Assembly: GCA_019802505.1 (NCBI GenBank) | Contig: JAFMOC010000705.1 | Coordinates: forward strand, 405,066-469,065 | DNA from: Corydoras sp. C115 | Lineage: Eukaryota > Chordata > Actinopteri > Siluriformes > Callichthyidae | DNA: 64,000 bases | Direction of reading: 5' to 3' | Part shown: piece after piece, positions 47,719 through 60,840 of the stretch | How positions within the stretch are numbered: position 1 is the stretch's first letter | Layout: each line of letters opens with the position of its first letter | The notes under the pieces: generated by a model | Told to the model about the DNA's origin: nothing | What the model saw: the letters and a program-made list of their open reading frames with translations, nothing else | The model's database searches: none | Position numbers and translations under genes: made by a program

Positions 47719-47806
47719 TGTGCCCAGCGATGGATTGGCGCCCTGTCCTGGGTGTATCTGCCCAGCGCCCAAAACGTTCTCCCCTGGATGGGCATGGGGA
47801 ACCCCC
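47719..47806 (+). mobile_element. SINE-A 3' fragment
   Basis: Repeat of 46842-46930. Confidence 0.82.
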
Positions 47807-48058
47807 ATCTATCACTGGTGGGGAACACCAATCTATCACTGGTCACCTACTCACACAAACACACTCTATATGGGGCAATTTGGAGAACTCCGTTGACTTG
47901 ATCCATGTCTTTGGACTGTGGGAGGAAACCGGAGAACCCGGAGGAAACCCACGCGGACACGGGGAGAACATGGAAACTCCACCCAGATTGGGATATGAAC
48001 CGGGAATCCCTAGCGCTGAGAGGAGAACGTGCTAACCACTAAGCCACCGTGCCGCCCC
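47807..48058 (-). mobile_element. SINE-A, head two thirds
   Basis: ATCTATCACTGG occurs twice at its start, a small local duplication. Confidence 0.86.
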
Positions 48059-48475
48059 CTTATCAGAGGGTTAATTGTTAATCCAGGACTTTGAGGCGTT
48101 TAAAGTCAGACCTCAGTACGTCGAGTCCACAAAGGGATGTCTTTCGTGAAGATAAGTGTGTGAGTCATGGATCATTTGTGATTTTATTGCACCCGTTGTC
48201 TAAGGTTGAGTTTCAGAGATAAAATAAACCAGAATTAAGTTTATGACTATGAATTGTTATTGCATGGCTTCATCGAGCCATCAACACACAACAATCACAC
48301 ACCCTGACTCGTCCTCATCCTTAGAAAGTATCCACTCAGAGTCGAGGTACTCATTCTTATTACACTATTCGTTTGGCAGTCAGTTAATAAGTGCTGATGA
48401 AGCTTGTTGCGGTTCTCTGTAAGCTCCACAGAGTGCGCGGTCAACAAACATTCAACCAACGGGACAAACGAAAGG
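48059..48475. other. upstream region of second aqp10 copy
   Basis: Unique sequence without a clear TATA box; promoter presumed here. Confidence 0.45.
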
Positions 48476-51400
48476 ATGGACTCGGTTCTGAAAAGGTGCT
48501 GCGTCAGCAGTCGCCTGGTCCGGGAATGTTTGGCCGAGTTTCTCGGAGTGTACGTTTTAATAGTAAGTTGATTTATTTCTGCTGATTTGGCTCCGAGATG
48601 ACGTTCTCATTCCAGCGCTGGCTCATTGGTTTAGCTTTAAACATTTAACCCTTTAAACCTCTAAAAGTCTCATTTGTGAATGGCTTGGCCCTGTTTAAAA
48701 AAAAAGCCATGTTTCGCCCTTAAAGACTTTGATCTTTTAAAGTCGCAGAGGCCGAACATGAAAACAGGATGGATTCAGATTAATGATCTACAGCCAGAAT
48801 GCAGAGAGATTCCAAAAATCCAGGTTTGAATCCCAATCTGGGTGGAGTTTCCATGTTCGTTGTGGCTATGTGGGTATCTAGTTTTCTTTCACAGTCCAAA
48901 AACATTGATTCAAGGTGAATTGGTTGCCCAATTCTAAATTGCCCCTATATATTATGAGTGTGTCGGTGTGAGTGAGTGATGGCCCAGTGATGGATTGGCG
49001 CCATGACTTGGGAATACCTGCTCAGCGCCTGAAATGTCCTCCCTCCTAGACTGAAGATAGGGATTCCCAATTCCAATCCCAATCTGGGTGGAGTTTCCAT
49101 GTTCTCCCCGTGTCCGTGTGGGTTTCCTCCAGGTTCTCCGGTTTCCTCCCACAGTCCAAAAACATGGATCAAGTCAAATGAGTTCTCTAAATTGCCCCAT
49201 ATAGAGTGTGTCTGTGTGCTTGTCTGTGTGAGTGAGTGTGTGCCCAGAGATAGATTGGTGTCCTGTCTTGGGTGTATCTGCCCAGCGCCCGAAATGTTCT
49301 CCCCTGGATGGGCATGGGGAACCCCCCTGCAACCCTAATAGAGGATAAAGCGGAAGATAATGGATGGATGGATGGATATGAACACAACGCAAGGGATTCC
49401 CGATTCCAATCCCAATCTGGGTGGAGTTTCCATGTTCGTTGTGGCTATGTGGGTATCTAGTTTTCTTTCACAGTCCAAAAACATTGATTCAAGGTGAATT
49501 GGTTGCCCAATTCTAAATTGCCCCTATATATTATGAGTGTGTCGGTGTGAGTGAGTGATGGCCCAGTGATGGATTGGCGCCGTGACTTGGGAGTACCTGC
49601 TCAGCGCCTAAAATGTCCTCCCTCCTAGACTGAAGATAGGGATTCCCAATTCCAATCCCAATCTGAGTGGAGTTTCCATGTTCTCCACGTGTCCGTGTGG
49701 GTTTCCTCTGGGTTCTCCGGTTTCCTCCCACAGTCCAAAAACATGGATCAAGTTCTCTAAATTGCCCCATATAGAGTGTGTATGTGTGCTTGTCTGTGTG
49801 AGTAAGTATGTGCCCAGAGATAGATTGGTGTCCTGTCTTGGGTGTATCTGCCCAGCGCCCGAAATGTTCTCCCCTGGATGGGCATGGGGAACCCCCCTGC
49901 AACCCTAATAGAGGATAAAGCGGAAGATAATGGATGGATGGATGGATATGAACACAACGCAAGGGATTTCCGATTCCAATCCCAATCTGGGTGGATCTCC
50001 ATGTTCTCCCCATGTCCGCATGGGTTTCCTCCGGGTTCTCCGGTTTCCTCCCACAGTCCAAAAGCATTGATCAAGTCAAATGAGTTCTCTAAATTGCCCC
50101 ATATAGAGTGTGTCTGTGTGCTTGTCTGTGTGAGTGAGTGTGTGCCCAGAGATAGATTGGTGCCCTGTCCTGGGTGTATCTGCCCAACACCCAAAACGTT
50201 CTCCCCTTGATGGGCAAGGGAACCCCCCCCGCGACCCTAATAGAGGATAAAGCGGAAGATAATGGATGGATGGATGGATATGAACACAACGCAAGGGATT
50301 TCCGATTCCAATCCCAATCTGGGTGGATCTCCATGTTCTCCCCATGTCCGCATGGGTTTCCTCCGGGTTCTCAGGTTTCCTCCCAGTCCAAAAACATGGA
50401 TTAAGTCAATTGAGTTCTCCAAATTGCCCCATATAGAGTGTGTCTGTGTGAGTGAGTGTGTGCCCAGCGATGGATTGGCGCCCTGTCCTGGGTGTATCTG
50501 CCCAGCGCCCGAAACGTTCTCCCCTGGATGGGCAAGGGGAACCACACCGCGTCCCTAAGTAGAGGATAAAGCGGAAGATAATGGATGGATGGATGGATAT
50601 GAACACAACGCAAGGGATTTCCGATTCCAATCCCAATCTGGGTGGAATTTCCATGTTCTCCCCATGTCCGCGTGGGTTTCCTCTGGGTTCTCAGGTTTCC
50701 TCCCACAGTCCAAAAACATGGATCAAAAACATGAGTGAGTGTGTGCCCAGTGATAGATTGGTGCCCTGTCCTGGGTGTATCTGCCCAACACCCAAAACGT
50801 TCTCCCCTTGATGGGCATGGGGAACCCCCCCCGCGACCCTAATAGAGGATTAAGCGGGTGATTACAGGTGGATGGGTATGAACACAGTGACCTACACGAC
50901 CCCCTACAGGAGCTTTTTGAAGATCCCATTCTCAGTTGGTTCCATTATTGCAGCTAGAACAGCTTTCGTGTGTTTATGAGGTTCGACACTATCTGACTCA
51001 CATTTACCTTTAAAGTTGATTTACAGATGTTTATTAGGACTGAGACGGCACGGTGGCATGTTCTCCTCTCAGCACTAGGGATTCCCGTTCAAATCCCAAT
51101 CTGGGTGGAGTTTCCATGTTCTCCCCGTGTCCGCGTGGGTTTCCTCCGGGTTCTCCGGTTTCCTCCCACAGTCCAAAAACATGGACCAAGGTCAATTGAA
51201 TGCTCCAAATTGCCCCATATAGAGTTAGTATGAGTGAGTGTGTGTGTTCAGGTGCTCAGTGATAGATTGGCGCCCTGTCCTGGGTGTATCTGCCCAGCGC
51301 GTGAAGTTCAGAAAGGGTGGCACGGTGGCTTAGTAGTTTAGCATGTTCTCCTCTCAGCAATAGGGATTCCCGTTTCGAATCCCAATCTGGGTGGAGTTTC

Positions 51401-53868
51401 CATGTTCTCTCCGTGTCCTCGTGGGTTTCCTCCGGGTTCTCCGGTTTCCTCCCACAGTCCAAAAACGTGTATCAAGTCAATTGAATTCTCCAAATTGCCC
51501 CATATAGAGTGTGTCTGTGTGAGTGAGCGAGTGTGTGCCCAGCAATAGATTGGTGCCCTATCCTGGGTGTTTCTGCCCAGCGCCCGAAACATTCTCCCCT
51601 GGATGGGCATGGGGAACCCCCCCCCCCACCCCACACACAACCCTAATAGAGGATAAAGCGGAAGACAATGGATGGATGGATGTATCTGTACCTCTGTGTC
51701 TTGCGTCTGTTCTCTCTGTAGCTTTTTGGCTGCGGCTCAGTGGCTCAGGTTACAACATCGGGAAACACCAAAGGGGACTATCTGTCAATCAATATCGGAT
51801 TTGCACTGGGTTCTACATTTGGAGTGTACGTGTCGAAAGGGGTATCAGGTACGTCGGCTTTCTTCTTCACCTGATTTGCAAAAAAATAGACATGTTGCAA
51901 TATTCTGGATCATTTCACCTTAATGTGGGCGGCACGGTGGCTTAGTGGTTAGCACGTTCTCCTCTCAGCACTAGGGATTCCCAGTTTGAATCCCCATCTG
52001 GGCGGAGTTTCCATGTTCTCCCCGTGTCTGCGTGGGTTTCCTCCGGGTTCTCCGCTTTCCTCCCACAGTCCAAAAACATGGATCAAGTCAATTGAATTCT
52101 CTAAATTGCCCCATATAGAGTGTGTCTGTGTGAGTGAGTGTGTGCCCAGCAATGGATTGGCGTCCTGTCCTGGGTGTATCTGCCCAGCGCCCGAGACGTT
52201 CTCCCCTGGATGGGCATGGGGAACCCCACCGCGACCCTAGAAGAGGATAAAGCGGGTGATTACAGGTGGATGGGTATGAATCCCCATCTGGGTGGAGTTT
52301 CCATGTTCTCCCCGTGTCCACGTGGGTTTCCTCCGGGTTCTCCGGTTCCTTCCCAAAGTCTAAAAAACATGGATCAAGTCAATTGAGTTCTCCAAATTGC
52401 CCCATATAGAGTGTGTCTGTGTGAGTGAGTGTGTGTCCAGTGATAGATTGGCGCCCTGTCCTGGGTGTATCTGCCCAGCGCCCGAGACGTTCTCCCCTGG
52501 ATGGGCATGGGGAACCCCACCGCGACCCTAATAGAGGATAAAGTGGGAGATAATGAATGAATGAATGATTGAATGATTTCACCTTAATGTATAAAAGGTT
52601 CCCCATGCCCATCCAGGGCAGAACGTTTTGGGCGCTGGGCAGTTACACCCAGAACATCACAATGGGTACACTCACTCAGACACACGTACACACTATATAT
52701 GGGGCAATTTAGAGCATTTCATTCACCTTGAATCCATGTTTTTAGACTATTTGGAGGAAACCGGTGGACTTAGAGAAAACCCACTTGGACACGGGGAGAA
52801 CATGGAAACTCCACCCAGATTGGGATTCGAACCGGGTATCCCTAGAGCTGAGAGGAGAACATGTTAACCACTAAGCCACCATGCCCCCTTTCTGAACTTC
52901 CATCCATCCATTATCTTCTGCTTTATCCTCTACTAGGGTCACGGTTGGGTTCCCCATGCCCATCCAGGGGAGAACGTTTCGGGCGCTGAGCAGATACACC
53001 CAGGACAGGGCGCCAATCTATCACTGGGCACACACTCACACACACTCTACATGGGGCAATTCGGAGAATTCAATTGACCTTGATTCATGTTTTTGGACTT
53101 TGGGAGGAAATCGGAGAACCCGGAGGAAACCCACGCGGACACGGGGAGAACATGGAAACTCCATCCAGATGAGTACCCAAAAAACACTTAGGCATTGGGC
53201 ATTGGGCTTTCCCTTAATCCGTAAGGATCCCTAAGGTCGTTAGGGGGTTCCCCATGCCCATCCAGGGGAGAACGTTTCGGCCATGGGTAGATACACCCAC
53301 GACAGGACGCCAATCCATCACTGGACACACATACACACACAAACACACTAAATAGGGGCAATTTCTTCATTCATTCATCCATCCATTATCTTCCACTTTA
53401 TCCTCTATTAGGGTCGTTGGGGGTTCCCCATGCCCATCCAGGGGAGAACGTTTTGGCCATGGGTAGATACACCCAGGACAGGATGCCAATCTATTGCTGG
53501 GCACACACACACATATAGACACTATATAGGGGCAATTTAGATGGGGCAATTTAATCATTCATTCTTTCAGTATCTTAATGCTAAATCCTCTACTAGTGTT
53601 GCGGGGGAAGGGGGGGTTCCCCATGCCCATCCAGAGGAGAACATTTCGGGCGCTGGGCAGATACACCCAGGACAGGACGCCAATACATCACTGGGCACAC
53701 ACTCACTCAAACACACACACACACACACACAATTTAAACCAGCCAATTCACCTTGAAACCATGTTTTTGGACTGTGGGAGGAAACTGGAGAATCCGGAGG
53801 AAACCCACACGTACATGGGGAGAACATGGAAACTCCACCCAGATCGGGATTCGAACCTGGATCTCGGG

Positions 53869-53947
<79 letters not shown>

Positions 53948-56900
53948 TCTTTTCACACTCATTGTGAATGTTCTGTCAGGATTGCGTCTGTCCTGACTTG
54001 TTCTGCTGCTCTGTCCTGCTTTAGGAGGCCACCTTAATCCTGCTGTGACCCTCAGCCTTTGTTTTCTGGGCAGGTTCTCCTGGAGTCGGCTTCCGTTCTA
54101 CGTCTTCTCCCAGATTTTCGGAGCGTTCCTGGCTGCGGCCACTGTTGCCCTACAGTACTTCGGTAAGATTCATGAGCAGGGTAACTTTAAAAAACAAGTG
54201 CTTTATATTTAAATTACTTTTTGTGTCTGGTTTTGTCTTCAGATTCCATATTCCATTACACTGGGGGGGTACTTACAGTAGGAGGCGCCACTGGCACTGC
54301 GGGAATATTTTCCACATACCCTGCAGAATATCTCAGTGTGTGGGGAGGGGTGGTGGACCAGGTGAGTTTTCTGAACTTCCATCCATCCATCCATCCATCC
54401 ATTATCTTCCGCTTTATCCTCTAGTAGGGTCGTGGGGGGGGGGGTTCTGCATGCCCATTCAGGGGAGAACGTTTCAGTATTTGGACTGTGGGAGGAAACG
54501 GGAGAACCCGGAGGAAACCCACGCGGACACGGGGAGAACATGGAAACTCCACCCAGAGTGTGACTCAAACCAGGAATCCCTAGAGCTGAGAGGAGAACAT
54601 GCTAACCACTAAACCACCGTGCCGCCCCATCCATTATCTTCCGCTTTGTCCTCTATTAGGGTCATGGGGGGGGGGTTCCCCATGTCCATCCAGGGGAGAA
54701 CGTTTCGGGCGCTGGGCAGATACACCCAGGACAGGACGACCAATCTATCTCTGAGCACACACTCAAACACACAGACACACTCTATATGGGGCAATTTGGA
54801 GAGCTCAATTGACCTTGACCCATGTTTTTGGACTGTGGAAACCGGAGAACCGGAGGAAAACCCACGCCGGACACAGGGAGAACATGGAAACTCCACCCAG
54901 TATGGGGACTCGAACCTGGAATCCCTAGAGCTGAGAGGAGAACATGCTAACCACTAAACCACCGTGCCACCCCATCCATCCATCCATCCATTTATCTTCC
55001 GCTTTTGTCCTCTATTAGGGTCGTGGGGGGGGGGGGGGGGGGTTCCCCATGTCCATCCAGGGGAGAATGTTTGGGCGCTGGGCAGATACACCCAGGACAG
55101 GACGCCGATCTATCACTGAGCACACACTCAAAAACACACAGACACACTCTATATGGGGCAATTTGGAGAACTCAATTAACTTGATGCATGTTTTTGGACT
55201 TGTGTGGAACGAACCGGAGAACGGAGAAACCCACATGGACACGGGGAGAACATGGAAAACCCACCAGAGTGGGACTGGAATCCCTAGCGCTGAGAGGAGA
55301 ACATGCTAACCACATAAACCGTGCCGCCCCCTCCATCCATCCATCAGTCCTCTATGGGGGGGATGTTCAGGGGAGAACGTTTCGGGTGCTGGGCAGATAC
55401 ACCCAGGACAGGACGCCAAATCTATCAGCACTCTATGATGGGGCAATTTGGAGAACTCGTGCTGATCCATGTTTTTGGACTGTGGAAGGAAACTAAACCA
55501 CGGAGAAAACCCACATGGACCGAACATGGAAAACTCCACCCAGAACTCGAACCATCCCTAGTTGATATTGCTAAACCACTAAGCCACCGTGCCCGCCCCA
55601 TCCATTCCATTATCTTCTCGCTTTGTCCTCTATTAGGGTCATGGGGGGGGGGGGGGGGGGTTCCCCATGTCCATCCAGGGGAGAACGTCTCGGGCGCTGG
55701 GCAGATACACCCAGGACAGGACACCAATCTATCTCTGAGCACACACTCACTCACACAGACACACTCTATATGGGGCAATTTGGAGAGCTCAATTGACCTT
55801 GACCCATGTTTTTGGACTGTGGAAGGAAACCGGAGAACCCGGAGGAAACCCACGCCGACACAGGGAGAACATGGAAACTCCACCCAGAGTGTGACTCGAA
55901 CCTGGAATCCCTAGAGCTGAGAGGAGAACATGCTAACCACTAAACCACCGTGCCACCCCATCCATCCATCCATCCATTATCTTCCGCTTTGTCCTCTATT
56001 AGGGTCGTGGGGGGGGGGGGTTCCCCATGTCCATCCAGGGGAGAATGTTTTGGGCGCTGGGCAGATACACCCAGGACAGGACGCCGATCTATCACTGAGC
56101 ACACACTCACTCACACAGACACACTCTATATGGGGCAATTTGGAGAACTCAATTAACTTGATCCATGTTTTTGGACTGTGGAAGGAAACGGGAGAACCCG
56201 GAGGAAACCCACATGGGCGCGGGGAGAACATGGAAACTCCACCCAGATGGGGATTCGAACCGGGAATCCCTAGCACTGAGAGGAGAACGTGCTAACCACT
56301 AAGCCACCGTGCCACCCAATCATCCATTAATTATTATTCATTCATTCATTATCTTCTGCTTTATCCTCTATTAGGGTCATGGGGGGGGGGGGGGTTCCCC
56401 ATGTCCATCCAGGGGAGAACGTTTCGGGCGCTGGGCAGATACACCCAGGACAGGGCGCCAATCTATCGCTGGGCACACACTCACTCACACATACACACTC
56501 TATATGGGGCAATTTGGACAACTCAATTGACTTGATCCATGTTTTTGGACTGTGGAAGGAAACCGGAGAACCCGGAGGAAACCCATGCGGACACGTGGAG
56601 AACATGGAACCTCCACCCAGATTGGGATTCGAACCGGGAATCCCTAGTGCTGAGAGGAGAACATGCTAACCACTAAGCCACCATGCCGCCCCATCCATCC
56701 ATTAACTTCCGCTTTGTCCTCTATTAGGGTCATGGGGGGGGGGGGGTTCCCCATGTCCATCCAGGGAAGAACGTTTCGGGCGCTGGGCAGATACACCCAG
56801 GACAGGGTGCCAATCCATCACTGAGCACACACTCACTCACATAAACAGACTCTATATGGGGCAATTTGGAGAACTCAATTGAAGGAAACCGGAGAACCCG

Positions 56901-57314
56901 GAGGAAACCCATGCGGACACGTGGAGAACATGGAACCTCCACCCAGATTGGGATTCGAACCGGGAATCCCTAGCGCTGAGAGGAGAACATGCTAACCACT
57001 AAGCCACCGTGCCGCCCCATCATCCATTAATTATTAATTTATATAAATACATCATTAATTACAAATAATTGACCTCCTCTGATGCTCCTCAGGTGATCGG
57101 CACAGCAGCTCTTCTGGTGTGTGTCCTTGCTCTCGGTGATCGCCGCAACACGCCTGCCCCTCCTGGTCTGGAGCCGTTGCTGGTGGGAGCGGTAGTCATG
57201 GTGATTGGGGTCTCCATGGGCTCCAACAGCGGCTATGCCATCAACCCGGCACGAGACCTTGGCCCTCGGATCTTCACCTTTATCGCCGGGTGGGGGGATG
57301 AGGTGTTCAGGTTT

Positions 57315-57383
<69 letters not shown>

Positions 57384-60300
57384 CATTCCTTATAGACGTA
57401 CTCATAAATACCCTCTCTCTATGGCCTGTCTTTGGAAACAAACCCCACCCTTTACACCTGAGGTTTAGGGTCGCGAGGGAGTTCCTCATGCCCATCCGGG
57501 GAGAACGTCTCGAGGGCTGGACAGACAGACCCAGGACAGGGCGCCAATTTATCTCTGGGCACACACTCACTCACACAGACACACTCTATATGGGGCAATT
57601 TGGAGAACCCAATTGACTTGATCCATGTTTTTGGACTGTGAAAGGAAACCGGAGAACGCAGAGAAAACCCACGCGGACACGGGGAGAACATGGAAACTCC
57701 ACCCAGATGGGATTCGAACCGGGAATCCCTAGTGCTGAGAGGAGAACATGCTAACCACTAAGCCACCATGCCACACCATCATCCATTAATTATTATTCAT
57801 TCATTCATTCATTATCTTACACTTTATCCTCTATTAGGGTCGCGGGGGGGGGTTCCCCATGCCCATCCAGGGGAGAACGTCTCGGGCGCTGGGCAGATAC
57901 ACCCAGGACAGGACGCCGATCTATCACTGAGCACACACTCAAACACACAGACACACTCTATATGGGGCAATTTGGAGAACTCAATTGACCTTGATCCATG
58001 TTTTTGGACTGTGGAAGGAAACCGGAGGAAACCCACGCGGACACGGGGAGAACATGGAAACTCCACCCAGATGGGGATTCGAACCGGGAATCCCTAGTGC
58101 TGAGAGGAGAACATGCTAACCACTAAACCACCATGCTGCCCCATCCATCCATCCATTATCTTCCGCTTTGTCCTCTATTAGGGTCGTGGGGGAGGGGGGG
58201 GGGTTCCCCATGTCCATCCAGGGGAGAACGTCTCAGGCGCTGGGCAGATACACCCAGGACAGGGCGCCAATCTATCACTGGGCACACACTCACTCACACA
58301 GACACACTCTATATGGGGCAATTTGGAGAATTCAATTGACTTGATGCATGTTTTTGGACTGTGGAACGAAACCGGAGAACCCGGAGGAAACCCACATGGA
58401 CACGGGGAGAACATGGAAACTCCACCCAGAGTGGGACTCGAACCGGGAATCCCTAGCGCTGAGAGGAGAACATGCTAACCACTAAGCCACCGTGCCGCCC
58501 CATCCATCCATCCATCTATTATCTTCCGCTTTGTCCTCTATTAGGGTCGTGGGGGGGTTCCCCATGTCCATCCAGGGGAGAACGTTTCGGGTGCTGGGCA
58601 GATACACCCAGGACAGGACGCCAATCTATCACTGGACACACACTCACTCACACAGACACACTCTATATGGGGCAATTTGGAGAACTCAATTGACTTGATC
58701 CATGTTTTTGGACAGTGGGAGGAAACCGGAGAACCCGGAGGAAACCCACGCAGACACGGGGAGAATATGGAAACTCCACCCAGATGGGGATTCGAACCGG
58801 GAATCCCTAGCGCTGAGAGGAGAACATGCTAACCACTAAGCCACCGTGCCGCCACCCAGTAGTATGATTTGTCTATAAATTTGTTCTAAGTGCACCTCTA
58901 TTATAACAATGTCTCCTTATTAACAATAAAGAAAACAAAAAAGAAAGAAATATAGATCGACTTAGAACAAAGAATCATTTGATTAACTTTGTTTTTTAGT
59001 TTGTAACAGAAACGAATGAAATCCTTATTTAAACCAGAAACATTTTTGAACTGACTGCATTTGATACTGAAAAATGAAATGATATAAAATCAATAAATAA
59101 TAATAAATTCTAATTCATCAGCAACATTCATTCAGGAGCTCAATTTATTATTAACCCTTTAACCTACAAAACTAAATTAATACAACAATTTGTGCTGTTT
59201 TTTTTTATTGATTTTTTTTATCAAAATGAGGAGGGGAGTTTCCATGTTCTCCCCGTGTCTGTGTCGGTTTCCTTCGGGTTCTCCGGTTTCCTCCCACAAT
59301 CCAAAAACATGGATCAACTCAACTGAGTTCTCCAAATTGCCCCATATAGAGTGTGTCTGTGTGAGTGAGTGTGTGCCCAGCGATGGATTGGCGCCCAGTC
59401 CTGGGTCTATCTGCCCAGTGCCCGAGACGTTCTCCCCTGGATGGGCGCCCCACCGCGACCCTAATAGAGGATAAAGCGGAAGATAATGAATGAATGAAAA
59501 TAAGGAGGTCAGAACTAATGTCTCCAACGCGTCCGTTTTGCAGCTCAGCTTTTCTGGAGCAGCTTTCATAAAGCGGGATGATTGCTGCTCTACGCGTCAC
59601 GTTTACGATTAAAAACTCGAGCGGTTATCAGTGTGATTGAGGTGAAATGTCTTTAAGTGACACCTTCATTTATTTGGCTTCATGCTGTCCACTGCCAACA
59701 TTTAAAGACACCGAAGACACACCGGTCTTTCTTCGTCTCCACCTCAGTTACAGTGAAGTTACAGTTACAGTGAAGATACAGTTACAGTGAAGTTACAGTT
59801 ACAGTGAAGATACAGTTACAGTGAAGTTACAGTTACAGTGAAGTTACAGTGAAGTTACAGTTACAGTGAAGTTACAGTGAAGTTACAGTGAAGTTACAGT
59901 TACAGTGAAGTTACAGTTACAGTGAAGTTACAGTGAAGTTACAGTGACGTTACAGTGACGTTACAGTTACAGTGAAGTTACAGTTACAGTGAAGTTACAG
60001 TGAAGTTACAGTGAAGTTACAGTTACAGTGAAGTTACAGTTACAGTGAAGTTACAGTGAAGTTACAGTGACGTTACAGTGACGTTACAGTTACAGTGAAG
60101 CCAAGCGCTACATTCACTTCGACATGTTTCCTCGTTTCGGTTGACTTTTGTTGGTCTCGTTATCTTCGTCTCTCTCCTCATTCATTCATTCATTATCTCC
60201 CGCTTTATCCTCTATTAGTTTCACGGTGGGGTTCTCCATGCCCATCCAGGGGAGAACGGCAGATAGACCCAGGACAGGGCGCCAATCCATCGCTGGACAC

Positions 60301-60775
60301 ACACTCACTCACACAGACACACTCTATATGGGGCAATTTGGAGAATTCAATTGACTTGATCCATGTTTTTGGACTGTGGGAGGAAACCGGAGAACCCGGA
60401 GGAAACCCACGCAGACACGGGGAGAACATGGAAACTCCACCCAGATGGGGATTCGAACCGGGAATCCCTAGCGCTGAGAGGAGAACGTGCTAACCACTAA
60501 GCCACCGTGCCGCCGTCTCTCTCCTCATCTCTGTTAAATATTTCTCCATGTTGTCTCTTGAGGGTTTGTTCAGTTCACTTAATATCACTTGCTCTGTGAT
60601 TTCTTGTTATGTGCCCCCCCCCCCCCCAGACACCCCACTATTTGAGAAGAACTGTCATAACCTAACCATAACCACACCCTAACCTGATGTTCATCTCATT
60701 ATCTTCAGCTTAATCCTCTAATGGGGTTTGTGTGTGTGTGTGTGGGGGGGGGTATTATGTTTTGTGCGCTGGGCA

Positions 60776-60840
<65 letters not shown>

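Larger units (their letters stand above)
58855..60654 (+). mobile_element. Zaphod-type hAT MITE, copy 2, left end lost, with minisatellite and two SINEs
   Basis: Aligns to 9660-10484 of copy 1 and ends CTATTTGAGAAGAACTG. A SINE array occupies the place of the left terminus. Confidence 0.85.

Noticed and set aside
53734..53967. Cys-Val and Thr-His repeat proteins
   Set aside because: Translations of (CA)n microsatellites, as also at 57039-57468.
54375..58853. CRISPR-like regular array
   Set aside because: Vertebrate DNA; repeat units are about 350-bp SINEs without unique spacers.
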